This document shows, piece after piece, positions 46,218-55,825 of a DNA stretch of 64,000 nt. Made by a program: the position numbers and the translations under genes. The first letter of the stretch is position 1; each line of letters begins with the position of its first letter. The notes under the pieces are model-generated. The model searched no databases, was not told the origin of the DNA, and worked only from the letters and a program-made list of their open reading frames with translations. The DNA comes from Pseudoalteromonas rubra (GTDB lineage Bacteria > Pseudomonadota > Gammaproteobacteria > Enterobacterales > Alteromonadaceae), in assembly GCF_005886805.2 (NCBI RefSeq), contig NZ_CP045430.1, positions 1,054,001-1,118,000 of the forward strand, written 5' to 3'.

Positions 46218-47231
46218 TCAAGAGCCACAGCGAAAGGCACTTGGTACAGCCCCTGTCCAACGTTTAAATGCGCGGCGAAAGCTATGCACATCGGCAAACG
46301 CCATGGTGCTGGCAAGCTGACTGTTATTCCACTGATTGAGATCCATCAGGTGCAACGCTTCTTGTCCCCTCACTTCGTCAACCAACAATTTGAAATTGGT
46401 GCCGTCCTGTTTGAGACGACGCTTGAGTGTGGCCGGACTCATGCCCAGATAATTAGCGGTATATTCCAGCGACCAGGCCTGTCCAAGGTTCTTTCGAAAC
46501 AAGCGACGTAAATGTGCCTGAAGTAATTGCGGTGGGTGCGATACCTGACTAGCACTGCGTTTTGCCTGAGCAAAGCGCAGTGCACTGGCCTCTTTGAAAG
46601 GCTGATACATCACCTCGTCAGACAGCACAATCGCGCAACGCGGTGCATTAAACCGCACATGCTCACCCAGATAGACCGGATAATGAAAATCCTGCCCGGG
46701 TTGCGACCAGGGCAGCTCTATCTGTATCCAGGTCTGTGCACCTAGCTGCTCTTTCAGCAACAAGCGACAAGCCGACAGGACAATCTCAAACACCATTCGC
46801 TGTTGAGTGCTCAACGACGCTGATTCAGTCAGCCTGATATACAGCTTGCCCTGATGTCGCTCAACATTAAACTGGATCAACGTCTCAAACCCTTTTTGTA
46901 CTCTTGCCCAGGCCGTCAGTGCGCTGTGCAGGTCAGGGGCATACCGCCACAAGTCAAACAAAACATGACCATGTCCGGTCGCGATTCTTTGTCCCAGCTC
47001 CATCGCCAATTGCGGCTGCTCAGCAAGCTCTCGTTTGAGCTTTTTCAGAATAATAAGTACGTTGATTGGGGCAACCTGAGCCCCCGGATAGGCCAAATCT
47101 TCAAGAAACAACTGAGACCCACGGATCAGGTGCTGTGGTTTTATCTGATAGTGTTCAGCCAGCTCTAATATGGTAATCAGGAAGTGTGCCGGCATACGCT
47201 TATCATGCAAATAGGCAAATTTCAAAGACAT
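46218..47231 (-). CDS. AraC-family regulator (Arabinose_bd/OruR type)
   Basis: 337 residues from ATG 47231, behind GGGGAGG. The C-terminal AraC domain has LEYTANYLGMSPATLKRRLKQDGTNF and SQLASTMAFADVHSFRRAFKRWTGAVPSAFR. The large N-terminal domain matches the ligand-binding type seen in OruR and AntR relatives. It is coupled to the GGDEF gene upstream (one base overlap at 47231) and converges on the bet operon terminator. Target genes unknown; control of the bet operon is possible but BetI is the obvious regulator. Confidence 0.85.
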   Translation of the reverse strand: MSLKFAYLHDKRMPAHFLITILELAEHYQIKPQHLIRGSQLFLEDLAYPGAQVAPINVLIILKKLKRELAEQPQLAMELGQRIATGHGHVLFDLWRYAPDLHSALTAWARVQKGFETLIQFNVERHQGKLYIRLTESASLSTQQRMVFEIVLSACRLLLKEQLGAQTWIQIELPWSQPGQDFHYPVYLGEHVRFNAPRCAIVLSDEVMYQPFKEASALRFAQAKRSASQVSHPPQLLQAHLRRLFRKNLGQAWSLEYTANYLGMSPATLKRRLKQDGTNFKLLVDEVRGQEALHLMDLNQWNNSQLASTMAFADVHSFRRAFKRWTGAVPSAFRCGS

Positions 47232-48124
47232 CACACATCCTCCCCGTCCATAGCCACGGAGCTCGTGCGTTTCGCTCCCGCCAGCTGCTGATTCAGTCGT
47301 TCGAACAGCGCCTGCTCTGATTCCCCGGCAATTCGGGTGGCCTGTACTGTGGTCACCGTCAACGTCCCCTTTAGCGCTGAGTTACAACACGCCTGGATCA
47401 ACTGAGAGAATACTCTGGCCTCATCCGGTGGTGTTTCGGGCAGAAAAATCGCAAACCGATCACTGGTATAACGGCACGCCAGATCCGTTTCTCGCAGCGC
47501 AATTTCCAGCGCAGAGGCTACCTCATTGAGAGACTCGTCGCCTTTTTGCACACCATGTACCCGGTTGTATTGAGCAAAACCCTTTATATCAACCATCACC
47601 AACGAAAGTGGCTGGTTGCGTTTATCGTGCAATACCGCTTCACGGTTAAGCTGGATCAACAAATAGCGCAGGCTGTAAAGCTGAGTCACAGGGTCGATCA
47701 GGCTATGTTCACGATGAAAATGCTCTCTTTGTTTCAGCTGACGATTGACCGCTTGCTGTTCGCGATACCAGGTGACTAGCCCCCAGGTTAGCAAGGTCAT
47801 ACTGACTGGGGCAGGCAGCGACTCAAGCCAGGTAAACAGGTGGCTCTGTAGCGGGTAAGCAATGAACTCATCCAATAGATCCAGCCAGGTTGTGAGCCAG
47901 TAAGTTGCGGAACCTAGCAGCAATACCGTGGTAACCCGGCCTCTTGGACGACACAACATCAGGAGAATAAACCAAATAGCTGCCATCATCGACGTAGTGG
48001 CCTCGCCCGCGGCGTCAACCCAATCGATGTCATTCACTGATTTCAGGTCACCGATGAAAAGCGCCAACACTGTCAGCAAGATACTGACACAGAGAGTTAA
48101 ACATAAGCTACTGACATTCTTCAT
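47231..48124 (-). CDS. Membrane GGDEF protein with degenerate active site
   Basis: 297 residues from ATG 48124 (the longer frame begins at a TTG). Five or more helices in the first 130 residues precede a cytoplasmic GGDEF-fold domain (LIDPVTQLYSLRYLLIQLNRE onwards). The active-site loop reads CRYTSDRFAIFLPE where active enzymes have RYGGDEFAIFLPE, so GGDEF has become TSDRF. It probably makes no c-di-GMP and may instead bind a nucleotide or a partner. It is co-transcribed with the AraC regulator and overlaps it by a base. Confidence 0.82.
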   Translation of the reverse strand: MKNVSSLCLTLCVSILLTVLALFIGDLKSVNDIDWVDAAGEATTSMMAAIWFILLMLCRPRGRVTTVLLLGSATYWLTTWLDLLDEFIAYPLQSHLFTWLESLPAPVSMTLLTWGLVTWYREQQAVNRQLKQREHFHREHSLIDPVTQLYSLRYLLIQLNREAVLHDKRNQPLSLVMVDIKGFAQYNRVHGVQKGDESLNEVASALEIALRETDLACRYTSDRFAIFLPETPPDEARVFSQLIQACCNSALKGTLTVTTVQATRIAGESEQALFERLNQQLAGAKRTSSVAMDGEDV

Positions 48125-48537
48125 CTTTTTAGCCAATTACGCATTCATCCGGGTATCCTAGCTCGGATATATGACACTTTTAAGGCAAGCTCAATAATGG
48201 TCTGAGCTAATTGGACCCGGCCAGAATAGCTCACTTAACTTGTCCCGGTTTATACAGCCCACTGAACCAAACCGAATATCACCATGATTTTATTGCGTTT
48301 TATATCAAATAAAGACGATACGATTAAGACAAAGCAGCTCACCATGACAACTATATTGTTCTATCTGCATCGTTTTAGGTCCATCGACTGCTAAGCCCAG
48401 CTCAGGGTGAAACAGAACTGTCACATTACCTGCTTAAGGTAGCGCTCACTTTACACCCGTTGATGGTTTGGCGGCCTGAACACAACACCGGTTATAGGCT
48501 CGCTTCTGTCAGTTCTCTGTGATGTCGGAGCAAAAAT
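48125..48537. other. Intergenic region upstream of phytase
   Basis: A gap of 413 bases between the divergent GGDEF and phytase genes. I see no protein, tRNA or clear operator. A CTGTCAC at 48418-48424 recalls half of a Pho box but lacks its second half at the proper spacing. It presumably holds both promoters. Confidence 0.5.
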
Positions 48538-50469
48538 ATGAACATACAAACCTTATCTAAAACCATGCTTACCTTAGGTCTACTGGGCGCATTAAGCGCC
48601 TGCCAAAGCCAGCAGCCACAACAAGTAGTTACGCAAACACTACCAACCAAAATACAAGGCTCTGTCGAGGCAATTGTTGACAGCTGGCACTTACCCGGAA
48701 CAGATCAGGTATTAACGGCATCAGAATACCATGGACTCAGTCTACTTCAGGGGAATGTACACAAAGCGCAACTCCCGGGCACATTCAAACAACTCCGCCT
48801 CAGTGCGATAAGCGACAACCAGTGGCTATATGCCGCGCTTGAAGGCAGCAAAGACAGTGTATTTGTGGGCACGCTGGATGCTACTGATGCACAACTGCAA
48901 CCACGCTTTGAACTCACGCAAACCGGACTCCTGGTTGACAACTTCTGCTTATTTGCAGATCCGGCAGATCAGACTCTGTCTATCTTTGTTTCCGATGGTC
49001 GTGGCAGGGCGGAACAATGGCTGCTTCGCCAGCAACAACGTTGGCTGCAGGCCCCTTTGCTACTGCGTTCATTATCTTTGCCCTACGATGCCGATTCCTG
49101 TGCCGTGGACCCTGGCAATGGCTACCTCTACATCAGTGAACCACTGGGGATCTGGCGCTATTCAGCACGCATTGAAGACAATCCACAGTATTATCCGGTC
49201 TCACTGGTTGCCCCATACGGCGAGCAGCAAGCACCGGCAATAAGCCTGGCAACCAGTCACTCTGGCGAACTCTTTGCGTTACTGGAAAATGGCCAGGAGA
49301 TCCTGTACTGGGATACACCAGACGCCGCAGACAGCTGGATACCCGCTGACACGTTAGTGCTCAAAAATTACGAAGCCACAATGATGAACCTCAGCCAGTC
49401 ATCGGGGCAACAAACTGCCGAGCTGAGCTTTGCCAATGAACAACAAGGCAGTTACGCCAGTGTGAATATTGCACTTAAACCAGCCCCAACGGCGAAGACG
49501 CTGCCAATAGTTCGGCCTAAGTCACAGAGCCAACCTGCTGAGCAGTTTGGCGATGCGATGGATGACCCGGCCATCTGGGTGCGCCCGAGTAATCCCGCAG
49601 CTTCTCTGGTACTGGGTACACACAAAAAGCAAGGTCTGGAAGTCTATGACCTCAAGGGTAATCTGCTACAACAGTTCAAAGATGGTCGACTCAATAATGT
49701 CGACCTGCGCGATGGTTTCAGCTGGCAGGGTCGCACCATCAGTATTGTAGCAGCAAGTAAACGCAATGATGATAGCCTGGCATTTTATGGTATTGAAGCT
49801 GACGGCACAGTGTTTAGGCTGGGAACAGTACCTGCCGGGCTCAATGAAATTTATGGTCTCTGTATGGCCGCTTTTGGGGGCAACCATTATGTATTTGCCA
49901 ATAACAAAGCCGGTCTGACAATTCAGTACACACTGCAGGCTGACAAAGGCAAAATTGCCGCCTTGAAGGTGCGCGAAATATCATTGCGCTCGCAACCGGA
50001 AGGCTGTGTGGCAGATGATGAACGCGGCCGCTTATTTATTGGCGAAGAAGATGTTGGGATCTGGGCCACCAGCCTGAACCCAACGGATAACAGCCAGCCT
50101 GTGTCAGTGGCAAAAGTGGGTGAGCACCTGGTTGATGACATCGAAGGCCTTGCCTTATCGTTTGGCAAATCACCTGTTCTGGTCGTTTCCAGCCAGGGCA
50201 ACAACAGCTATCAACTATACGAAGCAACGCCCCCATACCGACACCTGGCAGGGTTCCGCGTTGGAATGGATGGCTTTAGGGGCCTTGATGGTGCATCAGA
50301 AACAGATGGCCTTGCCCTGTCGACTCGCCTGCGCACTCCAGACTACCCTGAAGGCTTACTGGTGATTCAGGACGGTCGTAACCGCTTCCCCGATCAACCT
50401 CAGAACTTTAAATATGTAAGTTGGCAGGATGTATTAACAGCTACAGGGCTGAACAAACTTTCTCGCTAA
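48538..50469 (+). CDS. Dual-domain beta-propeller phytase, lipoprotein
   Basis: 643 residues. The signal peptide ends in the lipobox LGALSAC, so the protein is lipid-anchored. The C-terminal half is a beta-propeller phytase: DDPAIWVRPSNPAASLVLGT, LNNVDLRDGF, EGCVADDERGRLFIGEEDVGIWAT and DDIEGLAL, all hallmark motifs with calcium ligands. The first half (about 50-310) is a divergent or incomplete propeller, as in other dual-domain phytases. It releases phosphate from phytate at the cell surface. Neighbour downstream is a Zn-dependent phospholipase-like gene, hinting at phosphate scavenging. The gene ends 18 bases before a small hairpin. Confidence 0.88.
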   Translation: MNIQTLSKTMLTLGLLGALSACQSQQPQQVVTQTLPTKIQGSVEAIVDSWHLPGTDQVLTASEYHGLSLLQGNVHKAQLPGTFKQLRLSAISDNQWLYAALEGSKDSVFVGTLDATDAQLQPRFELTQTGLLVDNFCLFADPADQTLSIFVSDGRGRAEQWLLRQQQRWLQAPLLLRSLSLPYDADSCAVDPGNGYLYISEPLGIWRYSARIEDNPQYYPVSLVAPYGEQQAPAISLATSHSGELFALLENGQEILYWDTPDAADSWIPADTLVLKNYEATMMNLSQSSGQQTAELSFANEQQGSYASVNIALKPAPTAKTLPIVRPKSQSQPAEQFGDAMDDPAIWVRPSNPAASLVLGTHKKQGLEVYDLKGNLLQQFKDGRLNNVDLRDGFSWQGRTISIVAASKRNDDSLAFYGIEADGTVFRLGTVPAGLNEIYGLCMAAFGGNHYVFANNKAGLTIQYTLQADKGKIAALKVREISLRSQPEGCVADDERGRLFIGEEDVGIWATSLNPTDNSQPVSVAKVGEHLVDDIEGLALSFGKSPVLVVSSQGNNSYQLYEATPPYRHLAGFRVGMDGFRGLDGASETDGLALSTRLRTPDYPEGLLVIQDGRNRFPDQPQNFKYVSWQDVLTATGLNKLSR

Positions 50470-50877
50470 TCTGCGAAAATTTATACTGAGGCCTTATAGG
50501 CCTCCTACAATGGGTTAATAAAATTACTTTTCCACAATACAAACATATAACGGCATGACTCATATTCAATAAAAATCGTATTTATTTGCAAATACGGTCT
50601 CCACACATCAAGTTAACATTAAAAAAACAATCTTACCCAACCAGTTAATTTAACTTAATAAAAACCGACACTGATACATTATAACATATTAAAAATATGA
50701 TTTTATATCTAGATTTAAAATCACAAACAAAATGATTAAATAACACACACAATCAAATAAAATACCAACAATCAAATGAAAATCCACCACAACATTTAAC
50801 ATTATTTGACATAAAACCTTTGTACCCGAAAAGATATAGTATAGAATTCGCCCCTTTTATAATATGGATATACTAGG
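50470..50877. other. A+T-rich intergenic region before the phospholipase-like gene
   Basis: 408 bases without a supportable gene. A small hairpin (GAGGCC/GGCCTC, 50488-50504) may end the phytase transcript, though it lacks a T tract. The rest is very A+T-rich. An exact TTGACA occurs at 50806-50811, but no -10 element is at the usual spacing. Confidence 0.5.
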
Positions 50878-53244
50878 ATGAAAAAACCCCTTATCTTGGC
50901 ACTGTTATTCAGTGCCAATGCTGCCGCATTTAAAATAGATACCCATGTCTGGGTTGGCCAACAAGTAATCGAAGATTTACAAGATGGTAAACTCGACTTT
51001 AAGGTCGACGGTAAAACTATTTCGGTACCAGTCAATAACAACACCAAAGACCTGATACTGCAAAACCAAAGCTATTATCGCTCAGGTAACATCGGTCCTG
51101 ATATGTCACCTGACGTGATTGTTGGACAATCTCAGATCCATACTGAAGACCAGCTCGACAGAACAATGTGGAACACCAGCCAATGGTTAGACTTTCTGGA
51201 TTCGGTTGCAGAGCGAGATTCGGAGCGAGCTTTTGTGCTTGGGTTTAAAGCGCATGCTGCCGCAGATATTTTCGCCCATACGTATGTCAACCGCTATGCT
51301 GGCGGAGCATTTGACCTGGCAGATGGTGAAATTGACGTTGAACTGCGTCATATTCTGATTGAATCGCTTATTTCAAAACACACGCCCAAAGGCGCCTACA
51401 GCAGTCAACTTAGTGTGCCCGTTGGGTTTATTCGCGATAAAATTGTCTATAACCCAGACACCCAGTCGCAATGGAACTCCCCTTCAGGTAGCCATCTCTA
51501 CGCCATCAACACACTCAGAAAAAACGTTGAAGACCTTGCCCACTCAAATATTTTTAAAGAATTAAAGGTTGCAGCGGTCAAGGCAGTAGCCAAAGCACAA
51601 GCAGGCATCCAGCTCAACGATCAAACAGCCGAAAAAATCGTTGAGCTTGGAGAAGACATAAATAAAGTCAGTAACTGGAACATAGACAAAGCACAACAAA
51701 TTCGCGATGCCGCCACACGTTTCAAAAAAGACCTGACCAATGGACATCAAAAGCTCATCAGTGCGCAACTTGATACGATTAATAATGCTGCGAATGCTGT
51801 GGTTAAAGCACACGGCGAGCTATCCAATGCCCGGCTCAAATTGGCAAAGCTCACTAATGAGCTCAATTCAATTCCAATGAACCTCACCGAAAAAGTGACA
51901 GAAAAAGTTTGTAAGAACGTCAAATCTTGGTCAGGCGGATTATTTGGAGGTTGGGTAACTAAAAAGGTATGTGAGTCCAAACTTGTCGAAAAAATAATTG
52001 GCCTGAACCCAACGTATAAAGTGCAACAAGAACTGATAAGAGCAGAGAAACGCCTGGTTGAAAAACTAGGTTCATCTATCACTAAGGAAGTGAGTAAACT
52101 CAAAAAAGCGTCTAAAGATGCCCATGACATTCTAAAATCAACCATTGAGCTGGAAAACCAGCTGGCACAAAACCTAATTGAAACACTGCAACAGTTCCAC
52201 ACAGCCTCTATCAGTCCGGTTGAAGCATTCCTGAAGGCTTGGCTACAAAACATTGACCTTGCAACCACTCAGTACATTCACAATATCAACCATGCGGTGA
52301 TTTACTCAGTAACCGATAAAGATCGCTCACAAAAAATGATTAATGACTGGGTAACTTGCTATTCATCTGGATTAATGGGTATGCCTGTCACCCTGACTTC
52401 ATCAAGATGTACTGTCGAGGATTATTTACAGGAAACCCTGGATAAACTCTCAGAAATTATGCACGTTGTCAGCCCTGCTTATAAAGTCTATGAAGAGATC
52501 CAGAGAATTAAATCCAAGGTTGCAAATAAAGCAGTCGAAAAACTGATTAAAGAACTTACCAGTGATGAACTTTATCAGTTATTAAAACACCTCAGATCTG
52601 ACATGAGTGAAGTGGCTTTGCAGCGCCAGTTTAGCAAAGATAACTCAGGTAAAGGGCTACTTCTCACCAATGACATCGTTACCCGTATCAAAGCGGATAT
52701 GCATGTCACCGGCAATAGTCAATTTAATCCTAGTAAGTTTGCAGCCGCCCACAATGCCGTTGTTCTGGCAAAGCTGAGCATTCTAAACTACCGTGAGCTT
52801 AACCATCTGATTGCACAGTTCGGACTATCCAGTAGCCAGCATTATGGCAGTAGCTTTTACTATGCTGGTGAGAACATTCTATCTTCTGCAGTTCGATCAT
52901 TGGATGGCAATCACCAATGGCAGGAAGTGGCTCCGCAGTATGTCAGACGCACAGGATTCAGTGGTGTGAGCACGCAACAGCGTAAATTTGGCTATGCACA
53001 TAATAACGGCACACAGGGATTCAAGCTATGGCAAGATCCTAATGCACAAAGTAGAATCTTCAAGCAGTTATTCATAGGCCCACTGGTACCTGGTATCGAT
53101 GCTCCATCGGAAGTAGGTTTATCCCCACTCTCGGGTATTCAGTACACTCTGGACAGTTGTAGCTTTGCGCCATTCCCTCAGGATGAGCAAGACCGCACCT
53201 GTACCGTGATTAAAGTGCTCCCTGCACTGACCATGTTAAATTAA
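50878..53244 (+). CDS. Large Zn-dependent phospholipase C-like secreted protein
   Basis: 788 residues with a signal peptide (MKKPLILALLFSANAAA). The N-terminal 170 residues match the Zn-dependent phospholipase C fold: DTHVWVGQQVI (His23), GNIGPDMSPDV and IHTED (metal ligands), then GFKAHAAADIFAHTYVNR with further ligands. Classical enzymes are under 300 residues, so most of this one is extra: a long helical, coiled-coil-like part (about 200-570), rich in Lys and Glu, interrupted by Cys-containing loops, and a C-terminal domain (SSSQHYGSSFYYAGENILSS onwards). It may cleave phospholipids outside the cell or act as a toxin. Activity unproved. Weak ribosome site (TAGG). Confidence 0.75.
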   Translation: MKKPLILALLFSANAAAFKIDTHVWVGQQVIEDLQDGKLDFKVDGKTISVPVNNNTKDLILQNQSYYRSGNIGPDMSPDVIVGQSQIHTEDQLDRTMWNTSQWLDFLDSVAERDSERAFVLGFKAHAAADIFAHTYVNRYAGGAFDLADGEIDVELRHILIESLISKHTPKGAYSSQLSVPVGFIRDKIVYNPDTQSQWNSPSGSHLYAINTLRKNVEDLAHSNIFKELKVAAVKAVAKAQAGIQLNDQTAEKIVELGEDINKVSNWNIDKAQQIRDAATRFKKDLTNGHQKLISAQLDTINNAANAVVKAHGELSNARLKLAKLTNELNSIPMNLTEKVTEKVCKNVKSWSGGLFGGWVTKKVCESKLVEKIIGLNPTYKVQQELIRAEKRLVEKLGSSITKEVSKLKKASKDAHDILKSTIELENQLAQNLIETLQQFHTASISPVEAFLKAWLQNIDLATTQYIHNINHAVIYSVTDKDRSQKMINDWVTCYSSGLMGMPVTLTSSRCTVEDYLQETLDKLSEIMHVVSPAYKVYEEIQRIKSKVANKAVEKLIKELTSDELYQLLKHLRSDMSEVALQRQFSKDNSGKGLLLTNDIVTRIKADMHVTGNSQFNPSKFAAAHNAVVLAKLSILNYRELNHLIAQFGLSSSQHYGSSFYYAGENILSSAVRSLDGNHQWQEVAPQYVRRTGFSGVSTQQRKFGYAHNNGTQGFKLWQDPNAQSRIFKQLFIGPLVPGIDAPSEVGLSPLSGIQYTLDSCSFAPFPQDEQDRTCTVIKVLPALTMLN

Positions 53245-53303
53245 TACCAATTTGCTTAATATTTGCTCCTTCAAATTGAAAAGGTATTAAGTGAAATTGG
53301 TAT
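53244..53303. repeat. 60-base palindromic element, MITE-like
   Basis: Outer arms ATACCAATTT (53244-53253) and AAATTGGTAT (53294-53303) are perfect complements; inner arms CTTAATA and TATTAAG (53255-53261 and 53285-53291) pair next, and CCTT/AAGG close the centre. Elements with ATACCAATT ends are recalled as dispersed repeats in Pseudoalteromonas and Shewanella. It abuts the stop codon of the phospholipase-like gene. No second copy was seen here. Confidence 0.6.
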
Positions 53304-53313
53304 GAGACATAAA

Positions 53314-53339
53314 AAAGCCGAGCTCACTAGCTCGGCTTT
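53314..53339. terminator. Bidirectional terminator
   Basis: AAAGCCGAGCT and AGCTCGGCTTT form an 11-base stem with a 4-base CACT loop between two convergent genes. The stem is flanked by A on the left and T on the right, as expected for termination in both directions. Confidence 0.85.
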
Positions 53340-53387
53340 CTTCATCCTGCGCCCGATAAAGGCGCATTAAATCATCTACTCAGACAA

Positions 53388-54113
53388 TTAGTTTTTCACA
53401 ATGGCGTTGTGATACACGTTTTGTACGTCGTCACAGTCTTCCAGCATATTGATAAACTTCTCAAAGTTTGCCAGATCGTCTTCACCTGTGATCTCAACGT
53501 GTGTTTGTGGTACCCAGGTAATTTCATCTACTTCGAAAGTGATGCCATCAAATGCTTCAATCAGCGCTGTTTTCGCTTTGAAGTACTCAGTGTGTGGTGC
53601 AAACACAGAAACCTGACCGTCTTCGACCTCAACGTCAGTCACGTCTACATCCGCCATCATCAGCGCTTCCAGTACGGCTTCATCATCATCACCGGCGAAG
53701 CCAAGGATTGCAAAGTGATCAAACATGTGTGCAACACAGCCCGGACTACCAATTTTTGAGTCTGTCTTAGTGAACGGCAGACGTACATCCTTGATAGTAC
53801 GGTTTGGGTTGTCTGTCAGACAGTCCACAATCACCATACAGTTACCAGGGCCGTAACCTTCATAACGTGCTGGTGAGTAATCTTCACCTGCACCACCGGC
53901 TGCTTTTTCAATCGCTTTTTCAATAACGTGCGCAGGAACCTGGTCTTTCTTAGCTTTATCGATCAAACGACGAAGGGAGAGGTTGGTGTCGGGATCAGCG
54001 CCACCATTCTTTGCGACTACATAGATCTCTTTACCATATTTTGAGTTTACTTTGGTCTTTGCCGCTGCCGTTTTTGCCATGGCGTTTTTGCGGACTTCAA
54101 ATGCTCTACCCAT
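53388..54113 (-). CDS. YebC/PmpR-family DNA-binding regulator (YeeN-type)
   Basis: 241 residues. The start [20 protein letters not shown] and the block [20 protein letters not shown] match the YeeN-like branch; the core [37 protein letters not shown] and [16 protein letters not shown] define the family. Members bind DNA or, in later work, help ribosomes with polyproline stretches. GAGAATTAAG precedes the ATG. It converges on the phospholipase-like gene over the terminator. A full-length, ordinary copy. Confidence 0.9.
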   Translation of the reverse strand: MGRAFEVRKNAMAKTAAAKTKVNSKYGKEIYVVAKNGGADPDTNLSLRRLIDKAKKDQVPAHVIEKAIEKAAGGAGEDYSPARYEGYGPGNCMVIVDCLTDNPNRTIKDVRLPFTKTDSKIGSPGCVAHMFDHFAILGFAGDDDEAVLEALMMADVDVTDVEVEDGQVSVFAPHTEYFKAKTALIEAFDGITFEVDEITWVPQTHVEITGEDDLANFEKFINMLEDCDDVQNVYHNAIVKN

Positions 54114-54223
54114 CTTAATTCTCGTTTGTGCAAATTAAATTGGACAAGATTCTAACAAGACATTGCATTTTGGGCTATACCCAGACGAGAATTGCCCGGT
54201 ATTGCGGCATTTCCTCCGGTTTT

Positions 54224-54841
54224 TTAAGCAAACTGATCTGTTCGAGCCCGGTGATGCAGGCCAAGTGCCGCAGGTAGGTCAATAAACCGCTCTATGATAA
54301 TATCAGCTTGCGGAGCGTATTCTGGCAGACCAACGGGCGCAAACAAACAGGCATGCATACTGGCACGCTGTGCCGCCTCAATATCGTATTTGTAATCTCC
54401 CACATAGACACAGTGTTGATAAGGTAAAGACCAGCTATCAGCGACCATATGCAGTGCCTGAGGATCGGGTTTAGGTAACGCATCTTCACGTGTCAGCATA
54501 TAGTCCAGGCCCAGACGGCACCGCTCAAGTTTTAGCTGCGCAGCCTTAGAGTAGTTACGTGTGACGATGGCCATAGGTATGCCGATGGATTTTAAAAACG
54601 ACACAGTGTCTAATACCCCGGGGATCGGCTCCGCATGCTGTGCATCCTGCATCTCATGTTGATGGATGAGCGACATGGCTTCTTCACGCATGTAAGGAGA
54701 AGGCAAAGACTCTACAAAATCAAGCAAGTCTGCATCACGATCACAGCCTATCTGTGCTTTGATTAACGCAAAATCGAGTGAGGAGGTTACCAGGGTACCA
54801 TCCAGATCAAAAATCACACCTTTTACCATTAATTCAGCCAT
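54224..54841 (-). CDS. HAD-superfamily hydrolase
   Basis: 205 residues from ATG 54841, eight bases after AAGGAA. Motif I GVIFDLDGTLVTSSLDF, motif II in AIVTRNYS, motif III region EDALPKPDPQ (Lys) and motif IV CVYVGDYKYDIEAAQRA are all present, so it should be an active phosphatase of the HAD-IA type. The cap domain is helical. Substrate unknown; a phosphoglycolate phosphatase-like role is one option. It is followed by a 110-base gap to the YebC gene on the same strand. Confidence 0.87.
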   Translation of the reverse strand: MAELMVKGVIFDLDGTLVTSSLDFALIKAQIGCDRDADLLDFVESLPSPYMREEAMSLIHQHEMQDAQHAEPIPGVLDTVSFLKSIGIPMAIVTRNYSKAAQLKLERCRLGLDYMLTREDALPKPDPQALHMVADSWSLPYQHCVYVGDYKYDIEAAQRASMHACLFAPVGLPEYAPQADIIIERFIDLPAALGLHHRARTDQFA

Positions 54842-55060
54842 TCATATTTCCTTATCACCAAGGCTTCAACCAAACTAAACATAGGGTAAGCCGAAACACC
54901 TTGCAAAGATATTAAAAATAAAATTATCGAGGCCCTACCTGCTGGTCACATCGCAGCAATGGGACCTGTAAAGCATACGCACATAACCATTGTACGGATC
55001 ATTTGAAACCGAAGTAGGAACATGCCAAGGTAAAGATAAACAACTCAACAAGGAGTCGTG

Positions 55061-55639
55061 ATGGATAACCCTATCGAACAGTTCTTATCCTGGTGGCAAC
55101 AAGCCAAAGCTCAGCCTAATCTCAAGCAATGCAGCGCCGTCTGCATTTCTACCATAGATGAACAGGGCTTCCCGAGTGGTCGTTTTGTCGATCTTAAAGC
55201 GGTGAGTGATGCCGGCTTTACTTTTTGCACGCACCTGGGTTCGCAAAAAGGACAAGACCTGCGACGTGACCCCAAAGTGGCTATGACAGCCTGGTGGGAC
55301 GCCCTGGGCTATCAGGTTCGTGTTAAAGGACTGGCAACCGAGATCAGCCGTGCCGATGCACTGCGTTACTGGCAAAGCCGCAGCCACGACGCTCAGCTCA
55401 CCACCTTAGCCTGCCAACAGAGCCAACCTATGTCGTCCTTGAGCGATGTTACTAACGAACTCTGTACGCTAAGCGCAGAGTATCAGTCGCAAGCTGTGCC
55501 ACTCCCCGACGATTGGGGAGGCTTTGTTGTACACCCGCTCAGTATCGAGTTTCTCACCTTCAAAGAGAGCAGGCTCCATATGCGCGAACTCTACCAGCAT
55601 GAAAATAATGCCTGGTCCAAAACCTTGTTGCAGCCTTAA
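55061..55639 (+). CDS. Pyridoxamine phosphate oxidase-like protein (PdxH family)
   Basis: 192 residues from ATG 55061, five bases after AAGGAG. The FMN-binding core reads ALGYQVRVKGLATEISRADALRYWQSRSHDAQ and the C-terminus ESRLHMRELYQ resembles the RLHxR motif of PdxH. Compared with PdxH the sequence is shorter and some active-site residues (SQIGAW) are changed (AQLTTL), so it may be a paralogue with another substrate rather than the vitamin B6 enzyme. The N-terminal segment PSGRFVDLKAVSDAGFTFCT is the typical split barrel. Confidence 0.75.
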   Translation: MDNPIEQFLSWWQQAKAQPNLKQCSAVCISTIDEQGFPSGRFVDLKAVSDAGFTFCTHLGSQKGQDLRRDPKVAMTAWWDALGYQVRVKGLATEISRADALRYWQSRSHDAQLTTLACQQSQPMSSLSDVTNELCTLSAEYQSQAVPLPDDWGGFVVHPLSIEFLTFKESRLHMRELYQHENNAWSKTLLQP

Positions 55640-55825
55640 CGCATGTAAAGGCCCTTGCCAAATACCTCAACTTGCTCAATTCAGTTGTGCAGCCAAAATG
55701 AGTCTGTTAATGGAGCACGAATGACATCTGTCATGCCCTTGTCATGACAGATCACACACGTAATAACCCGCGCCATTTCGTAAAGTTATCCCATCAACAA
55801 AATGACTCATCAAAGGATAACTCAC

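Noticed and set aside
48418..48434. A Pho-box-like CTGTCAC before the phytase gene
   Set aside because: The second CTGTCA repeat is absent at the 11-base spacing; only CTG is found, one base off. Phosphate control is plausible but not supported by this site.
50806..50847. A consensus TTGACA upstream of the phospholipase-like gene
   Set aside because: The best -10-like TATAGT is 23 bases away, too far for a sigma-70 promoter. No promoter is claimed.
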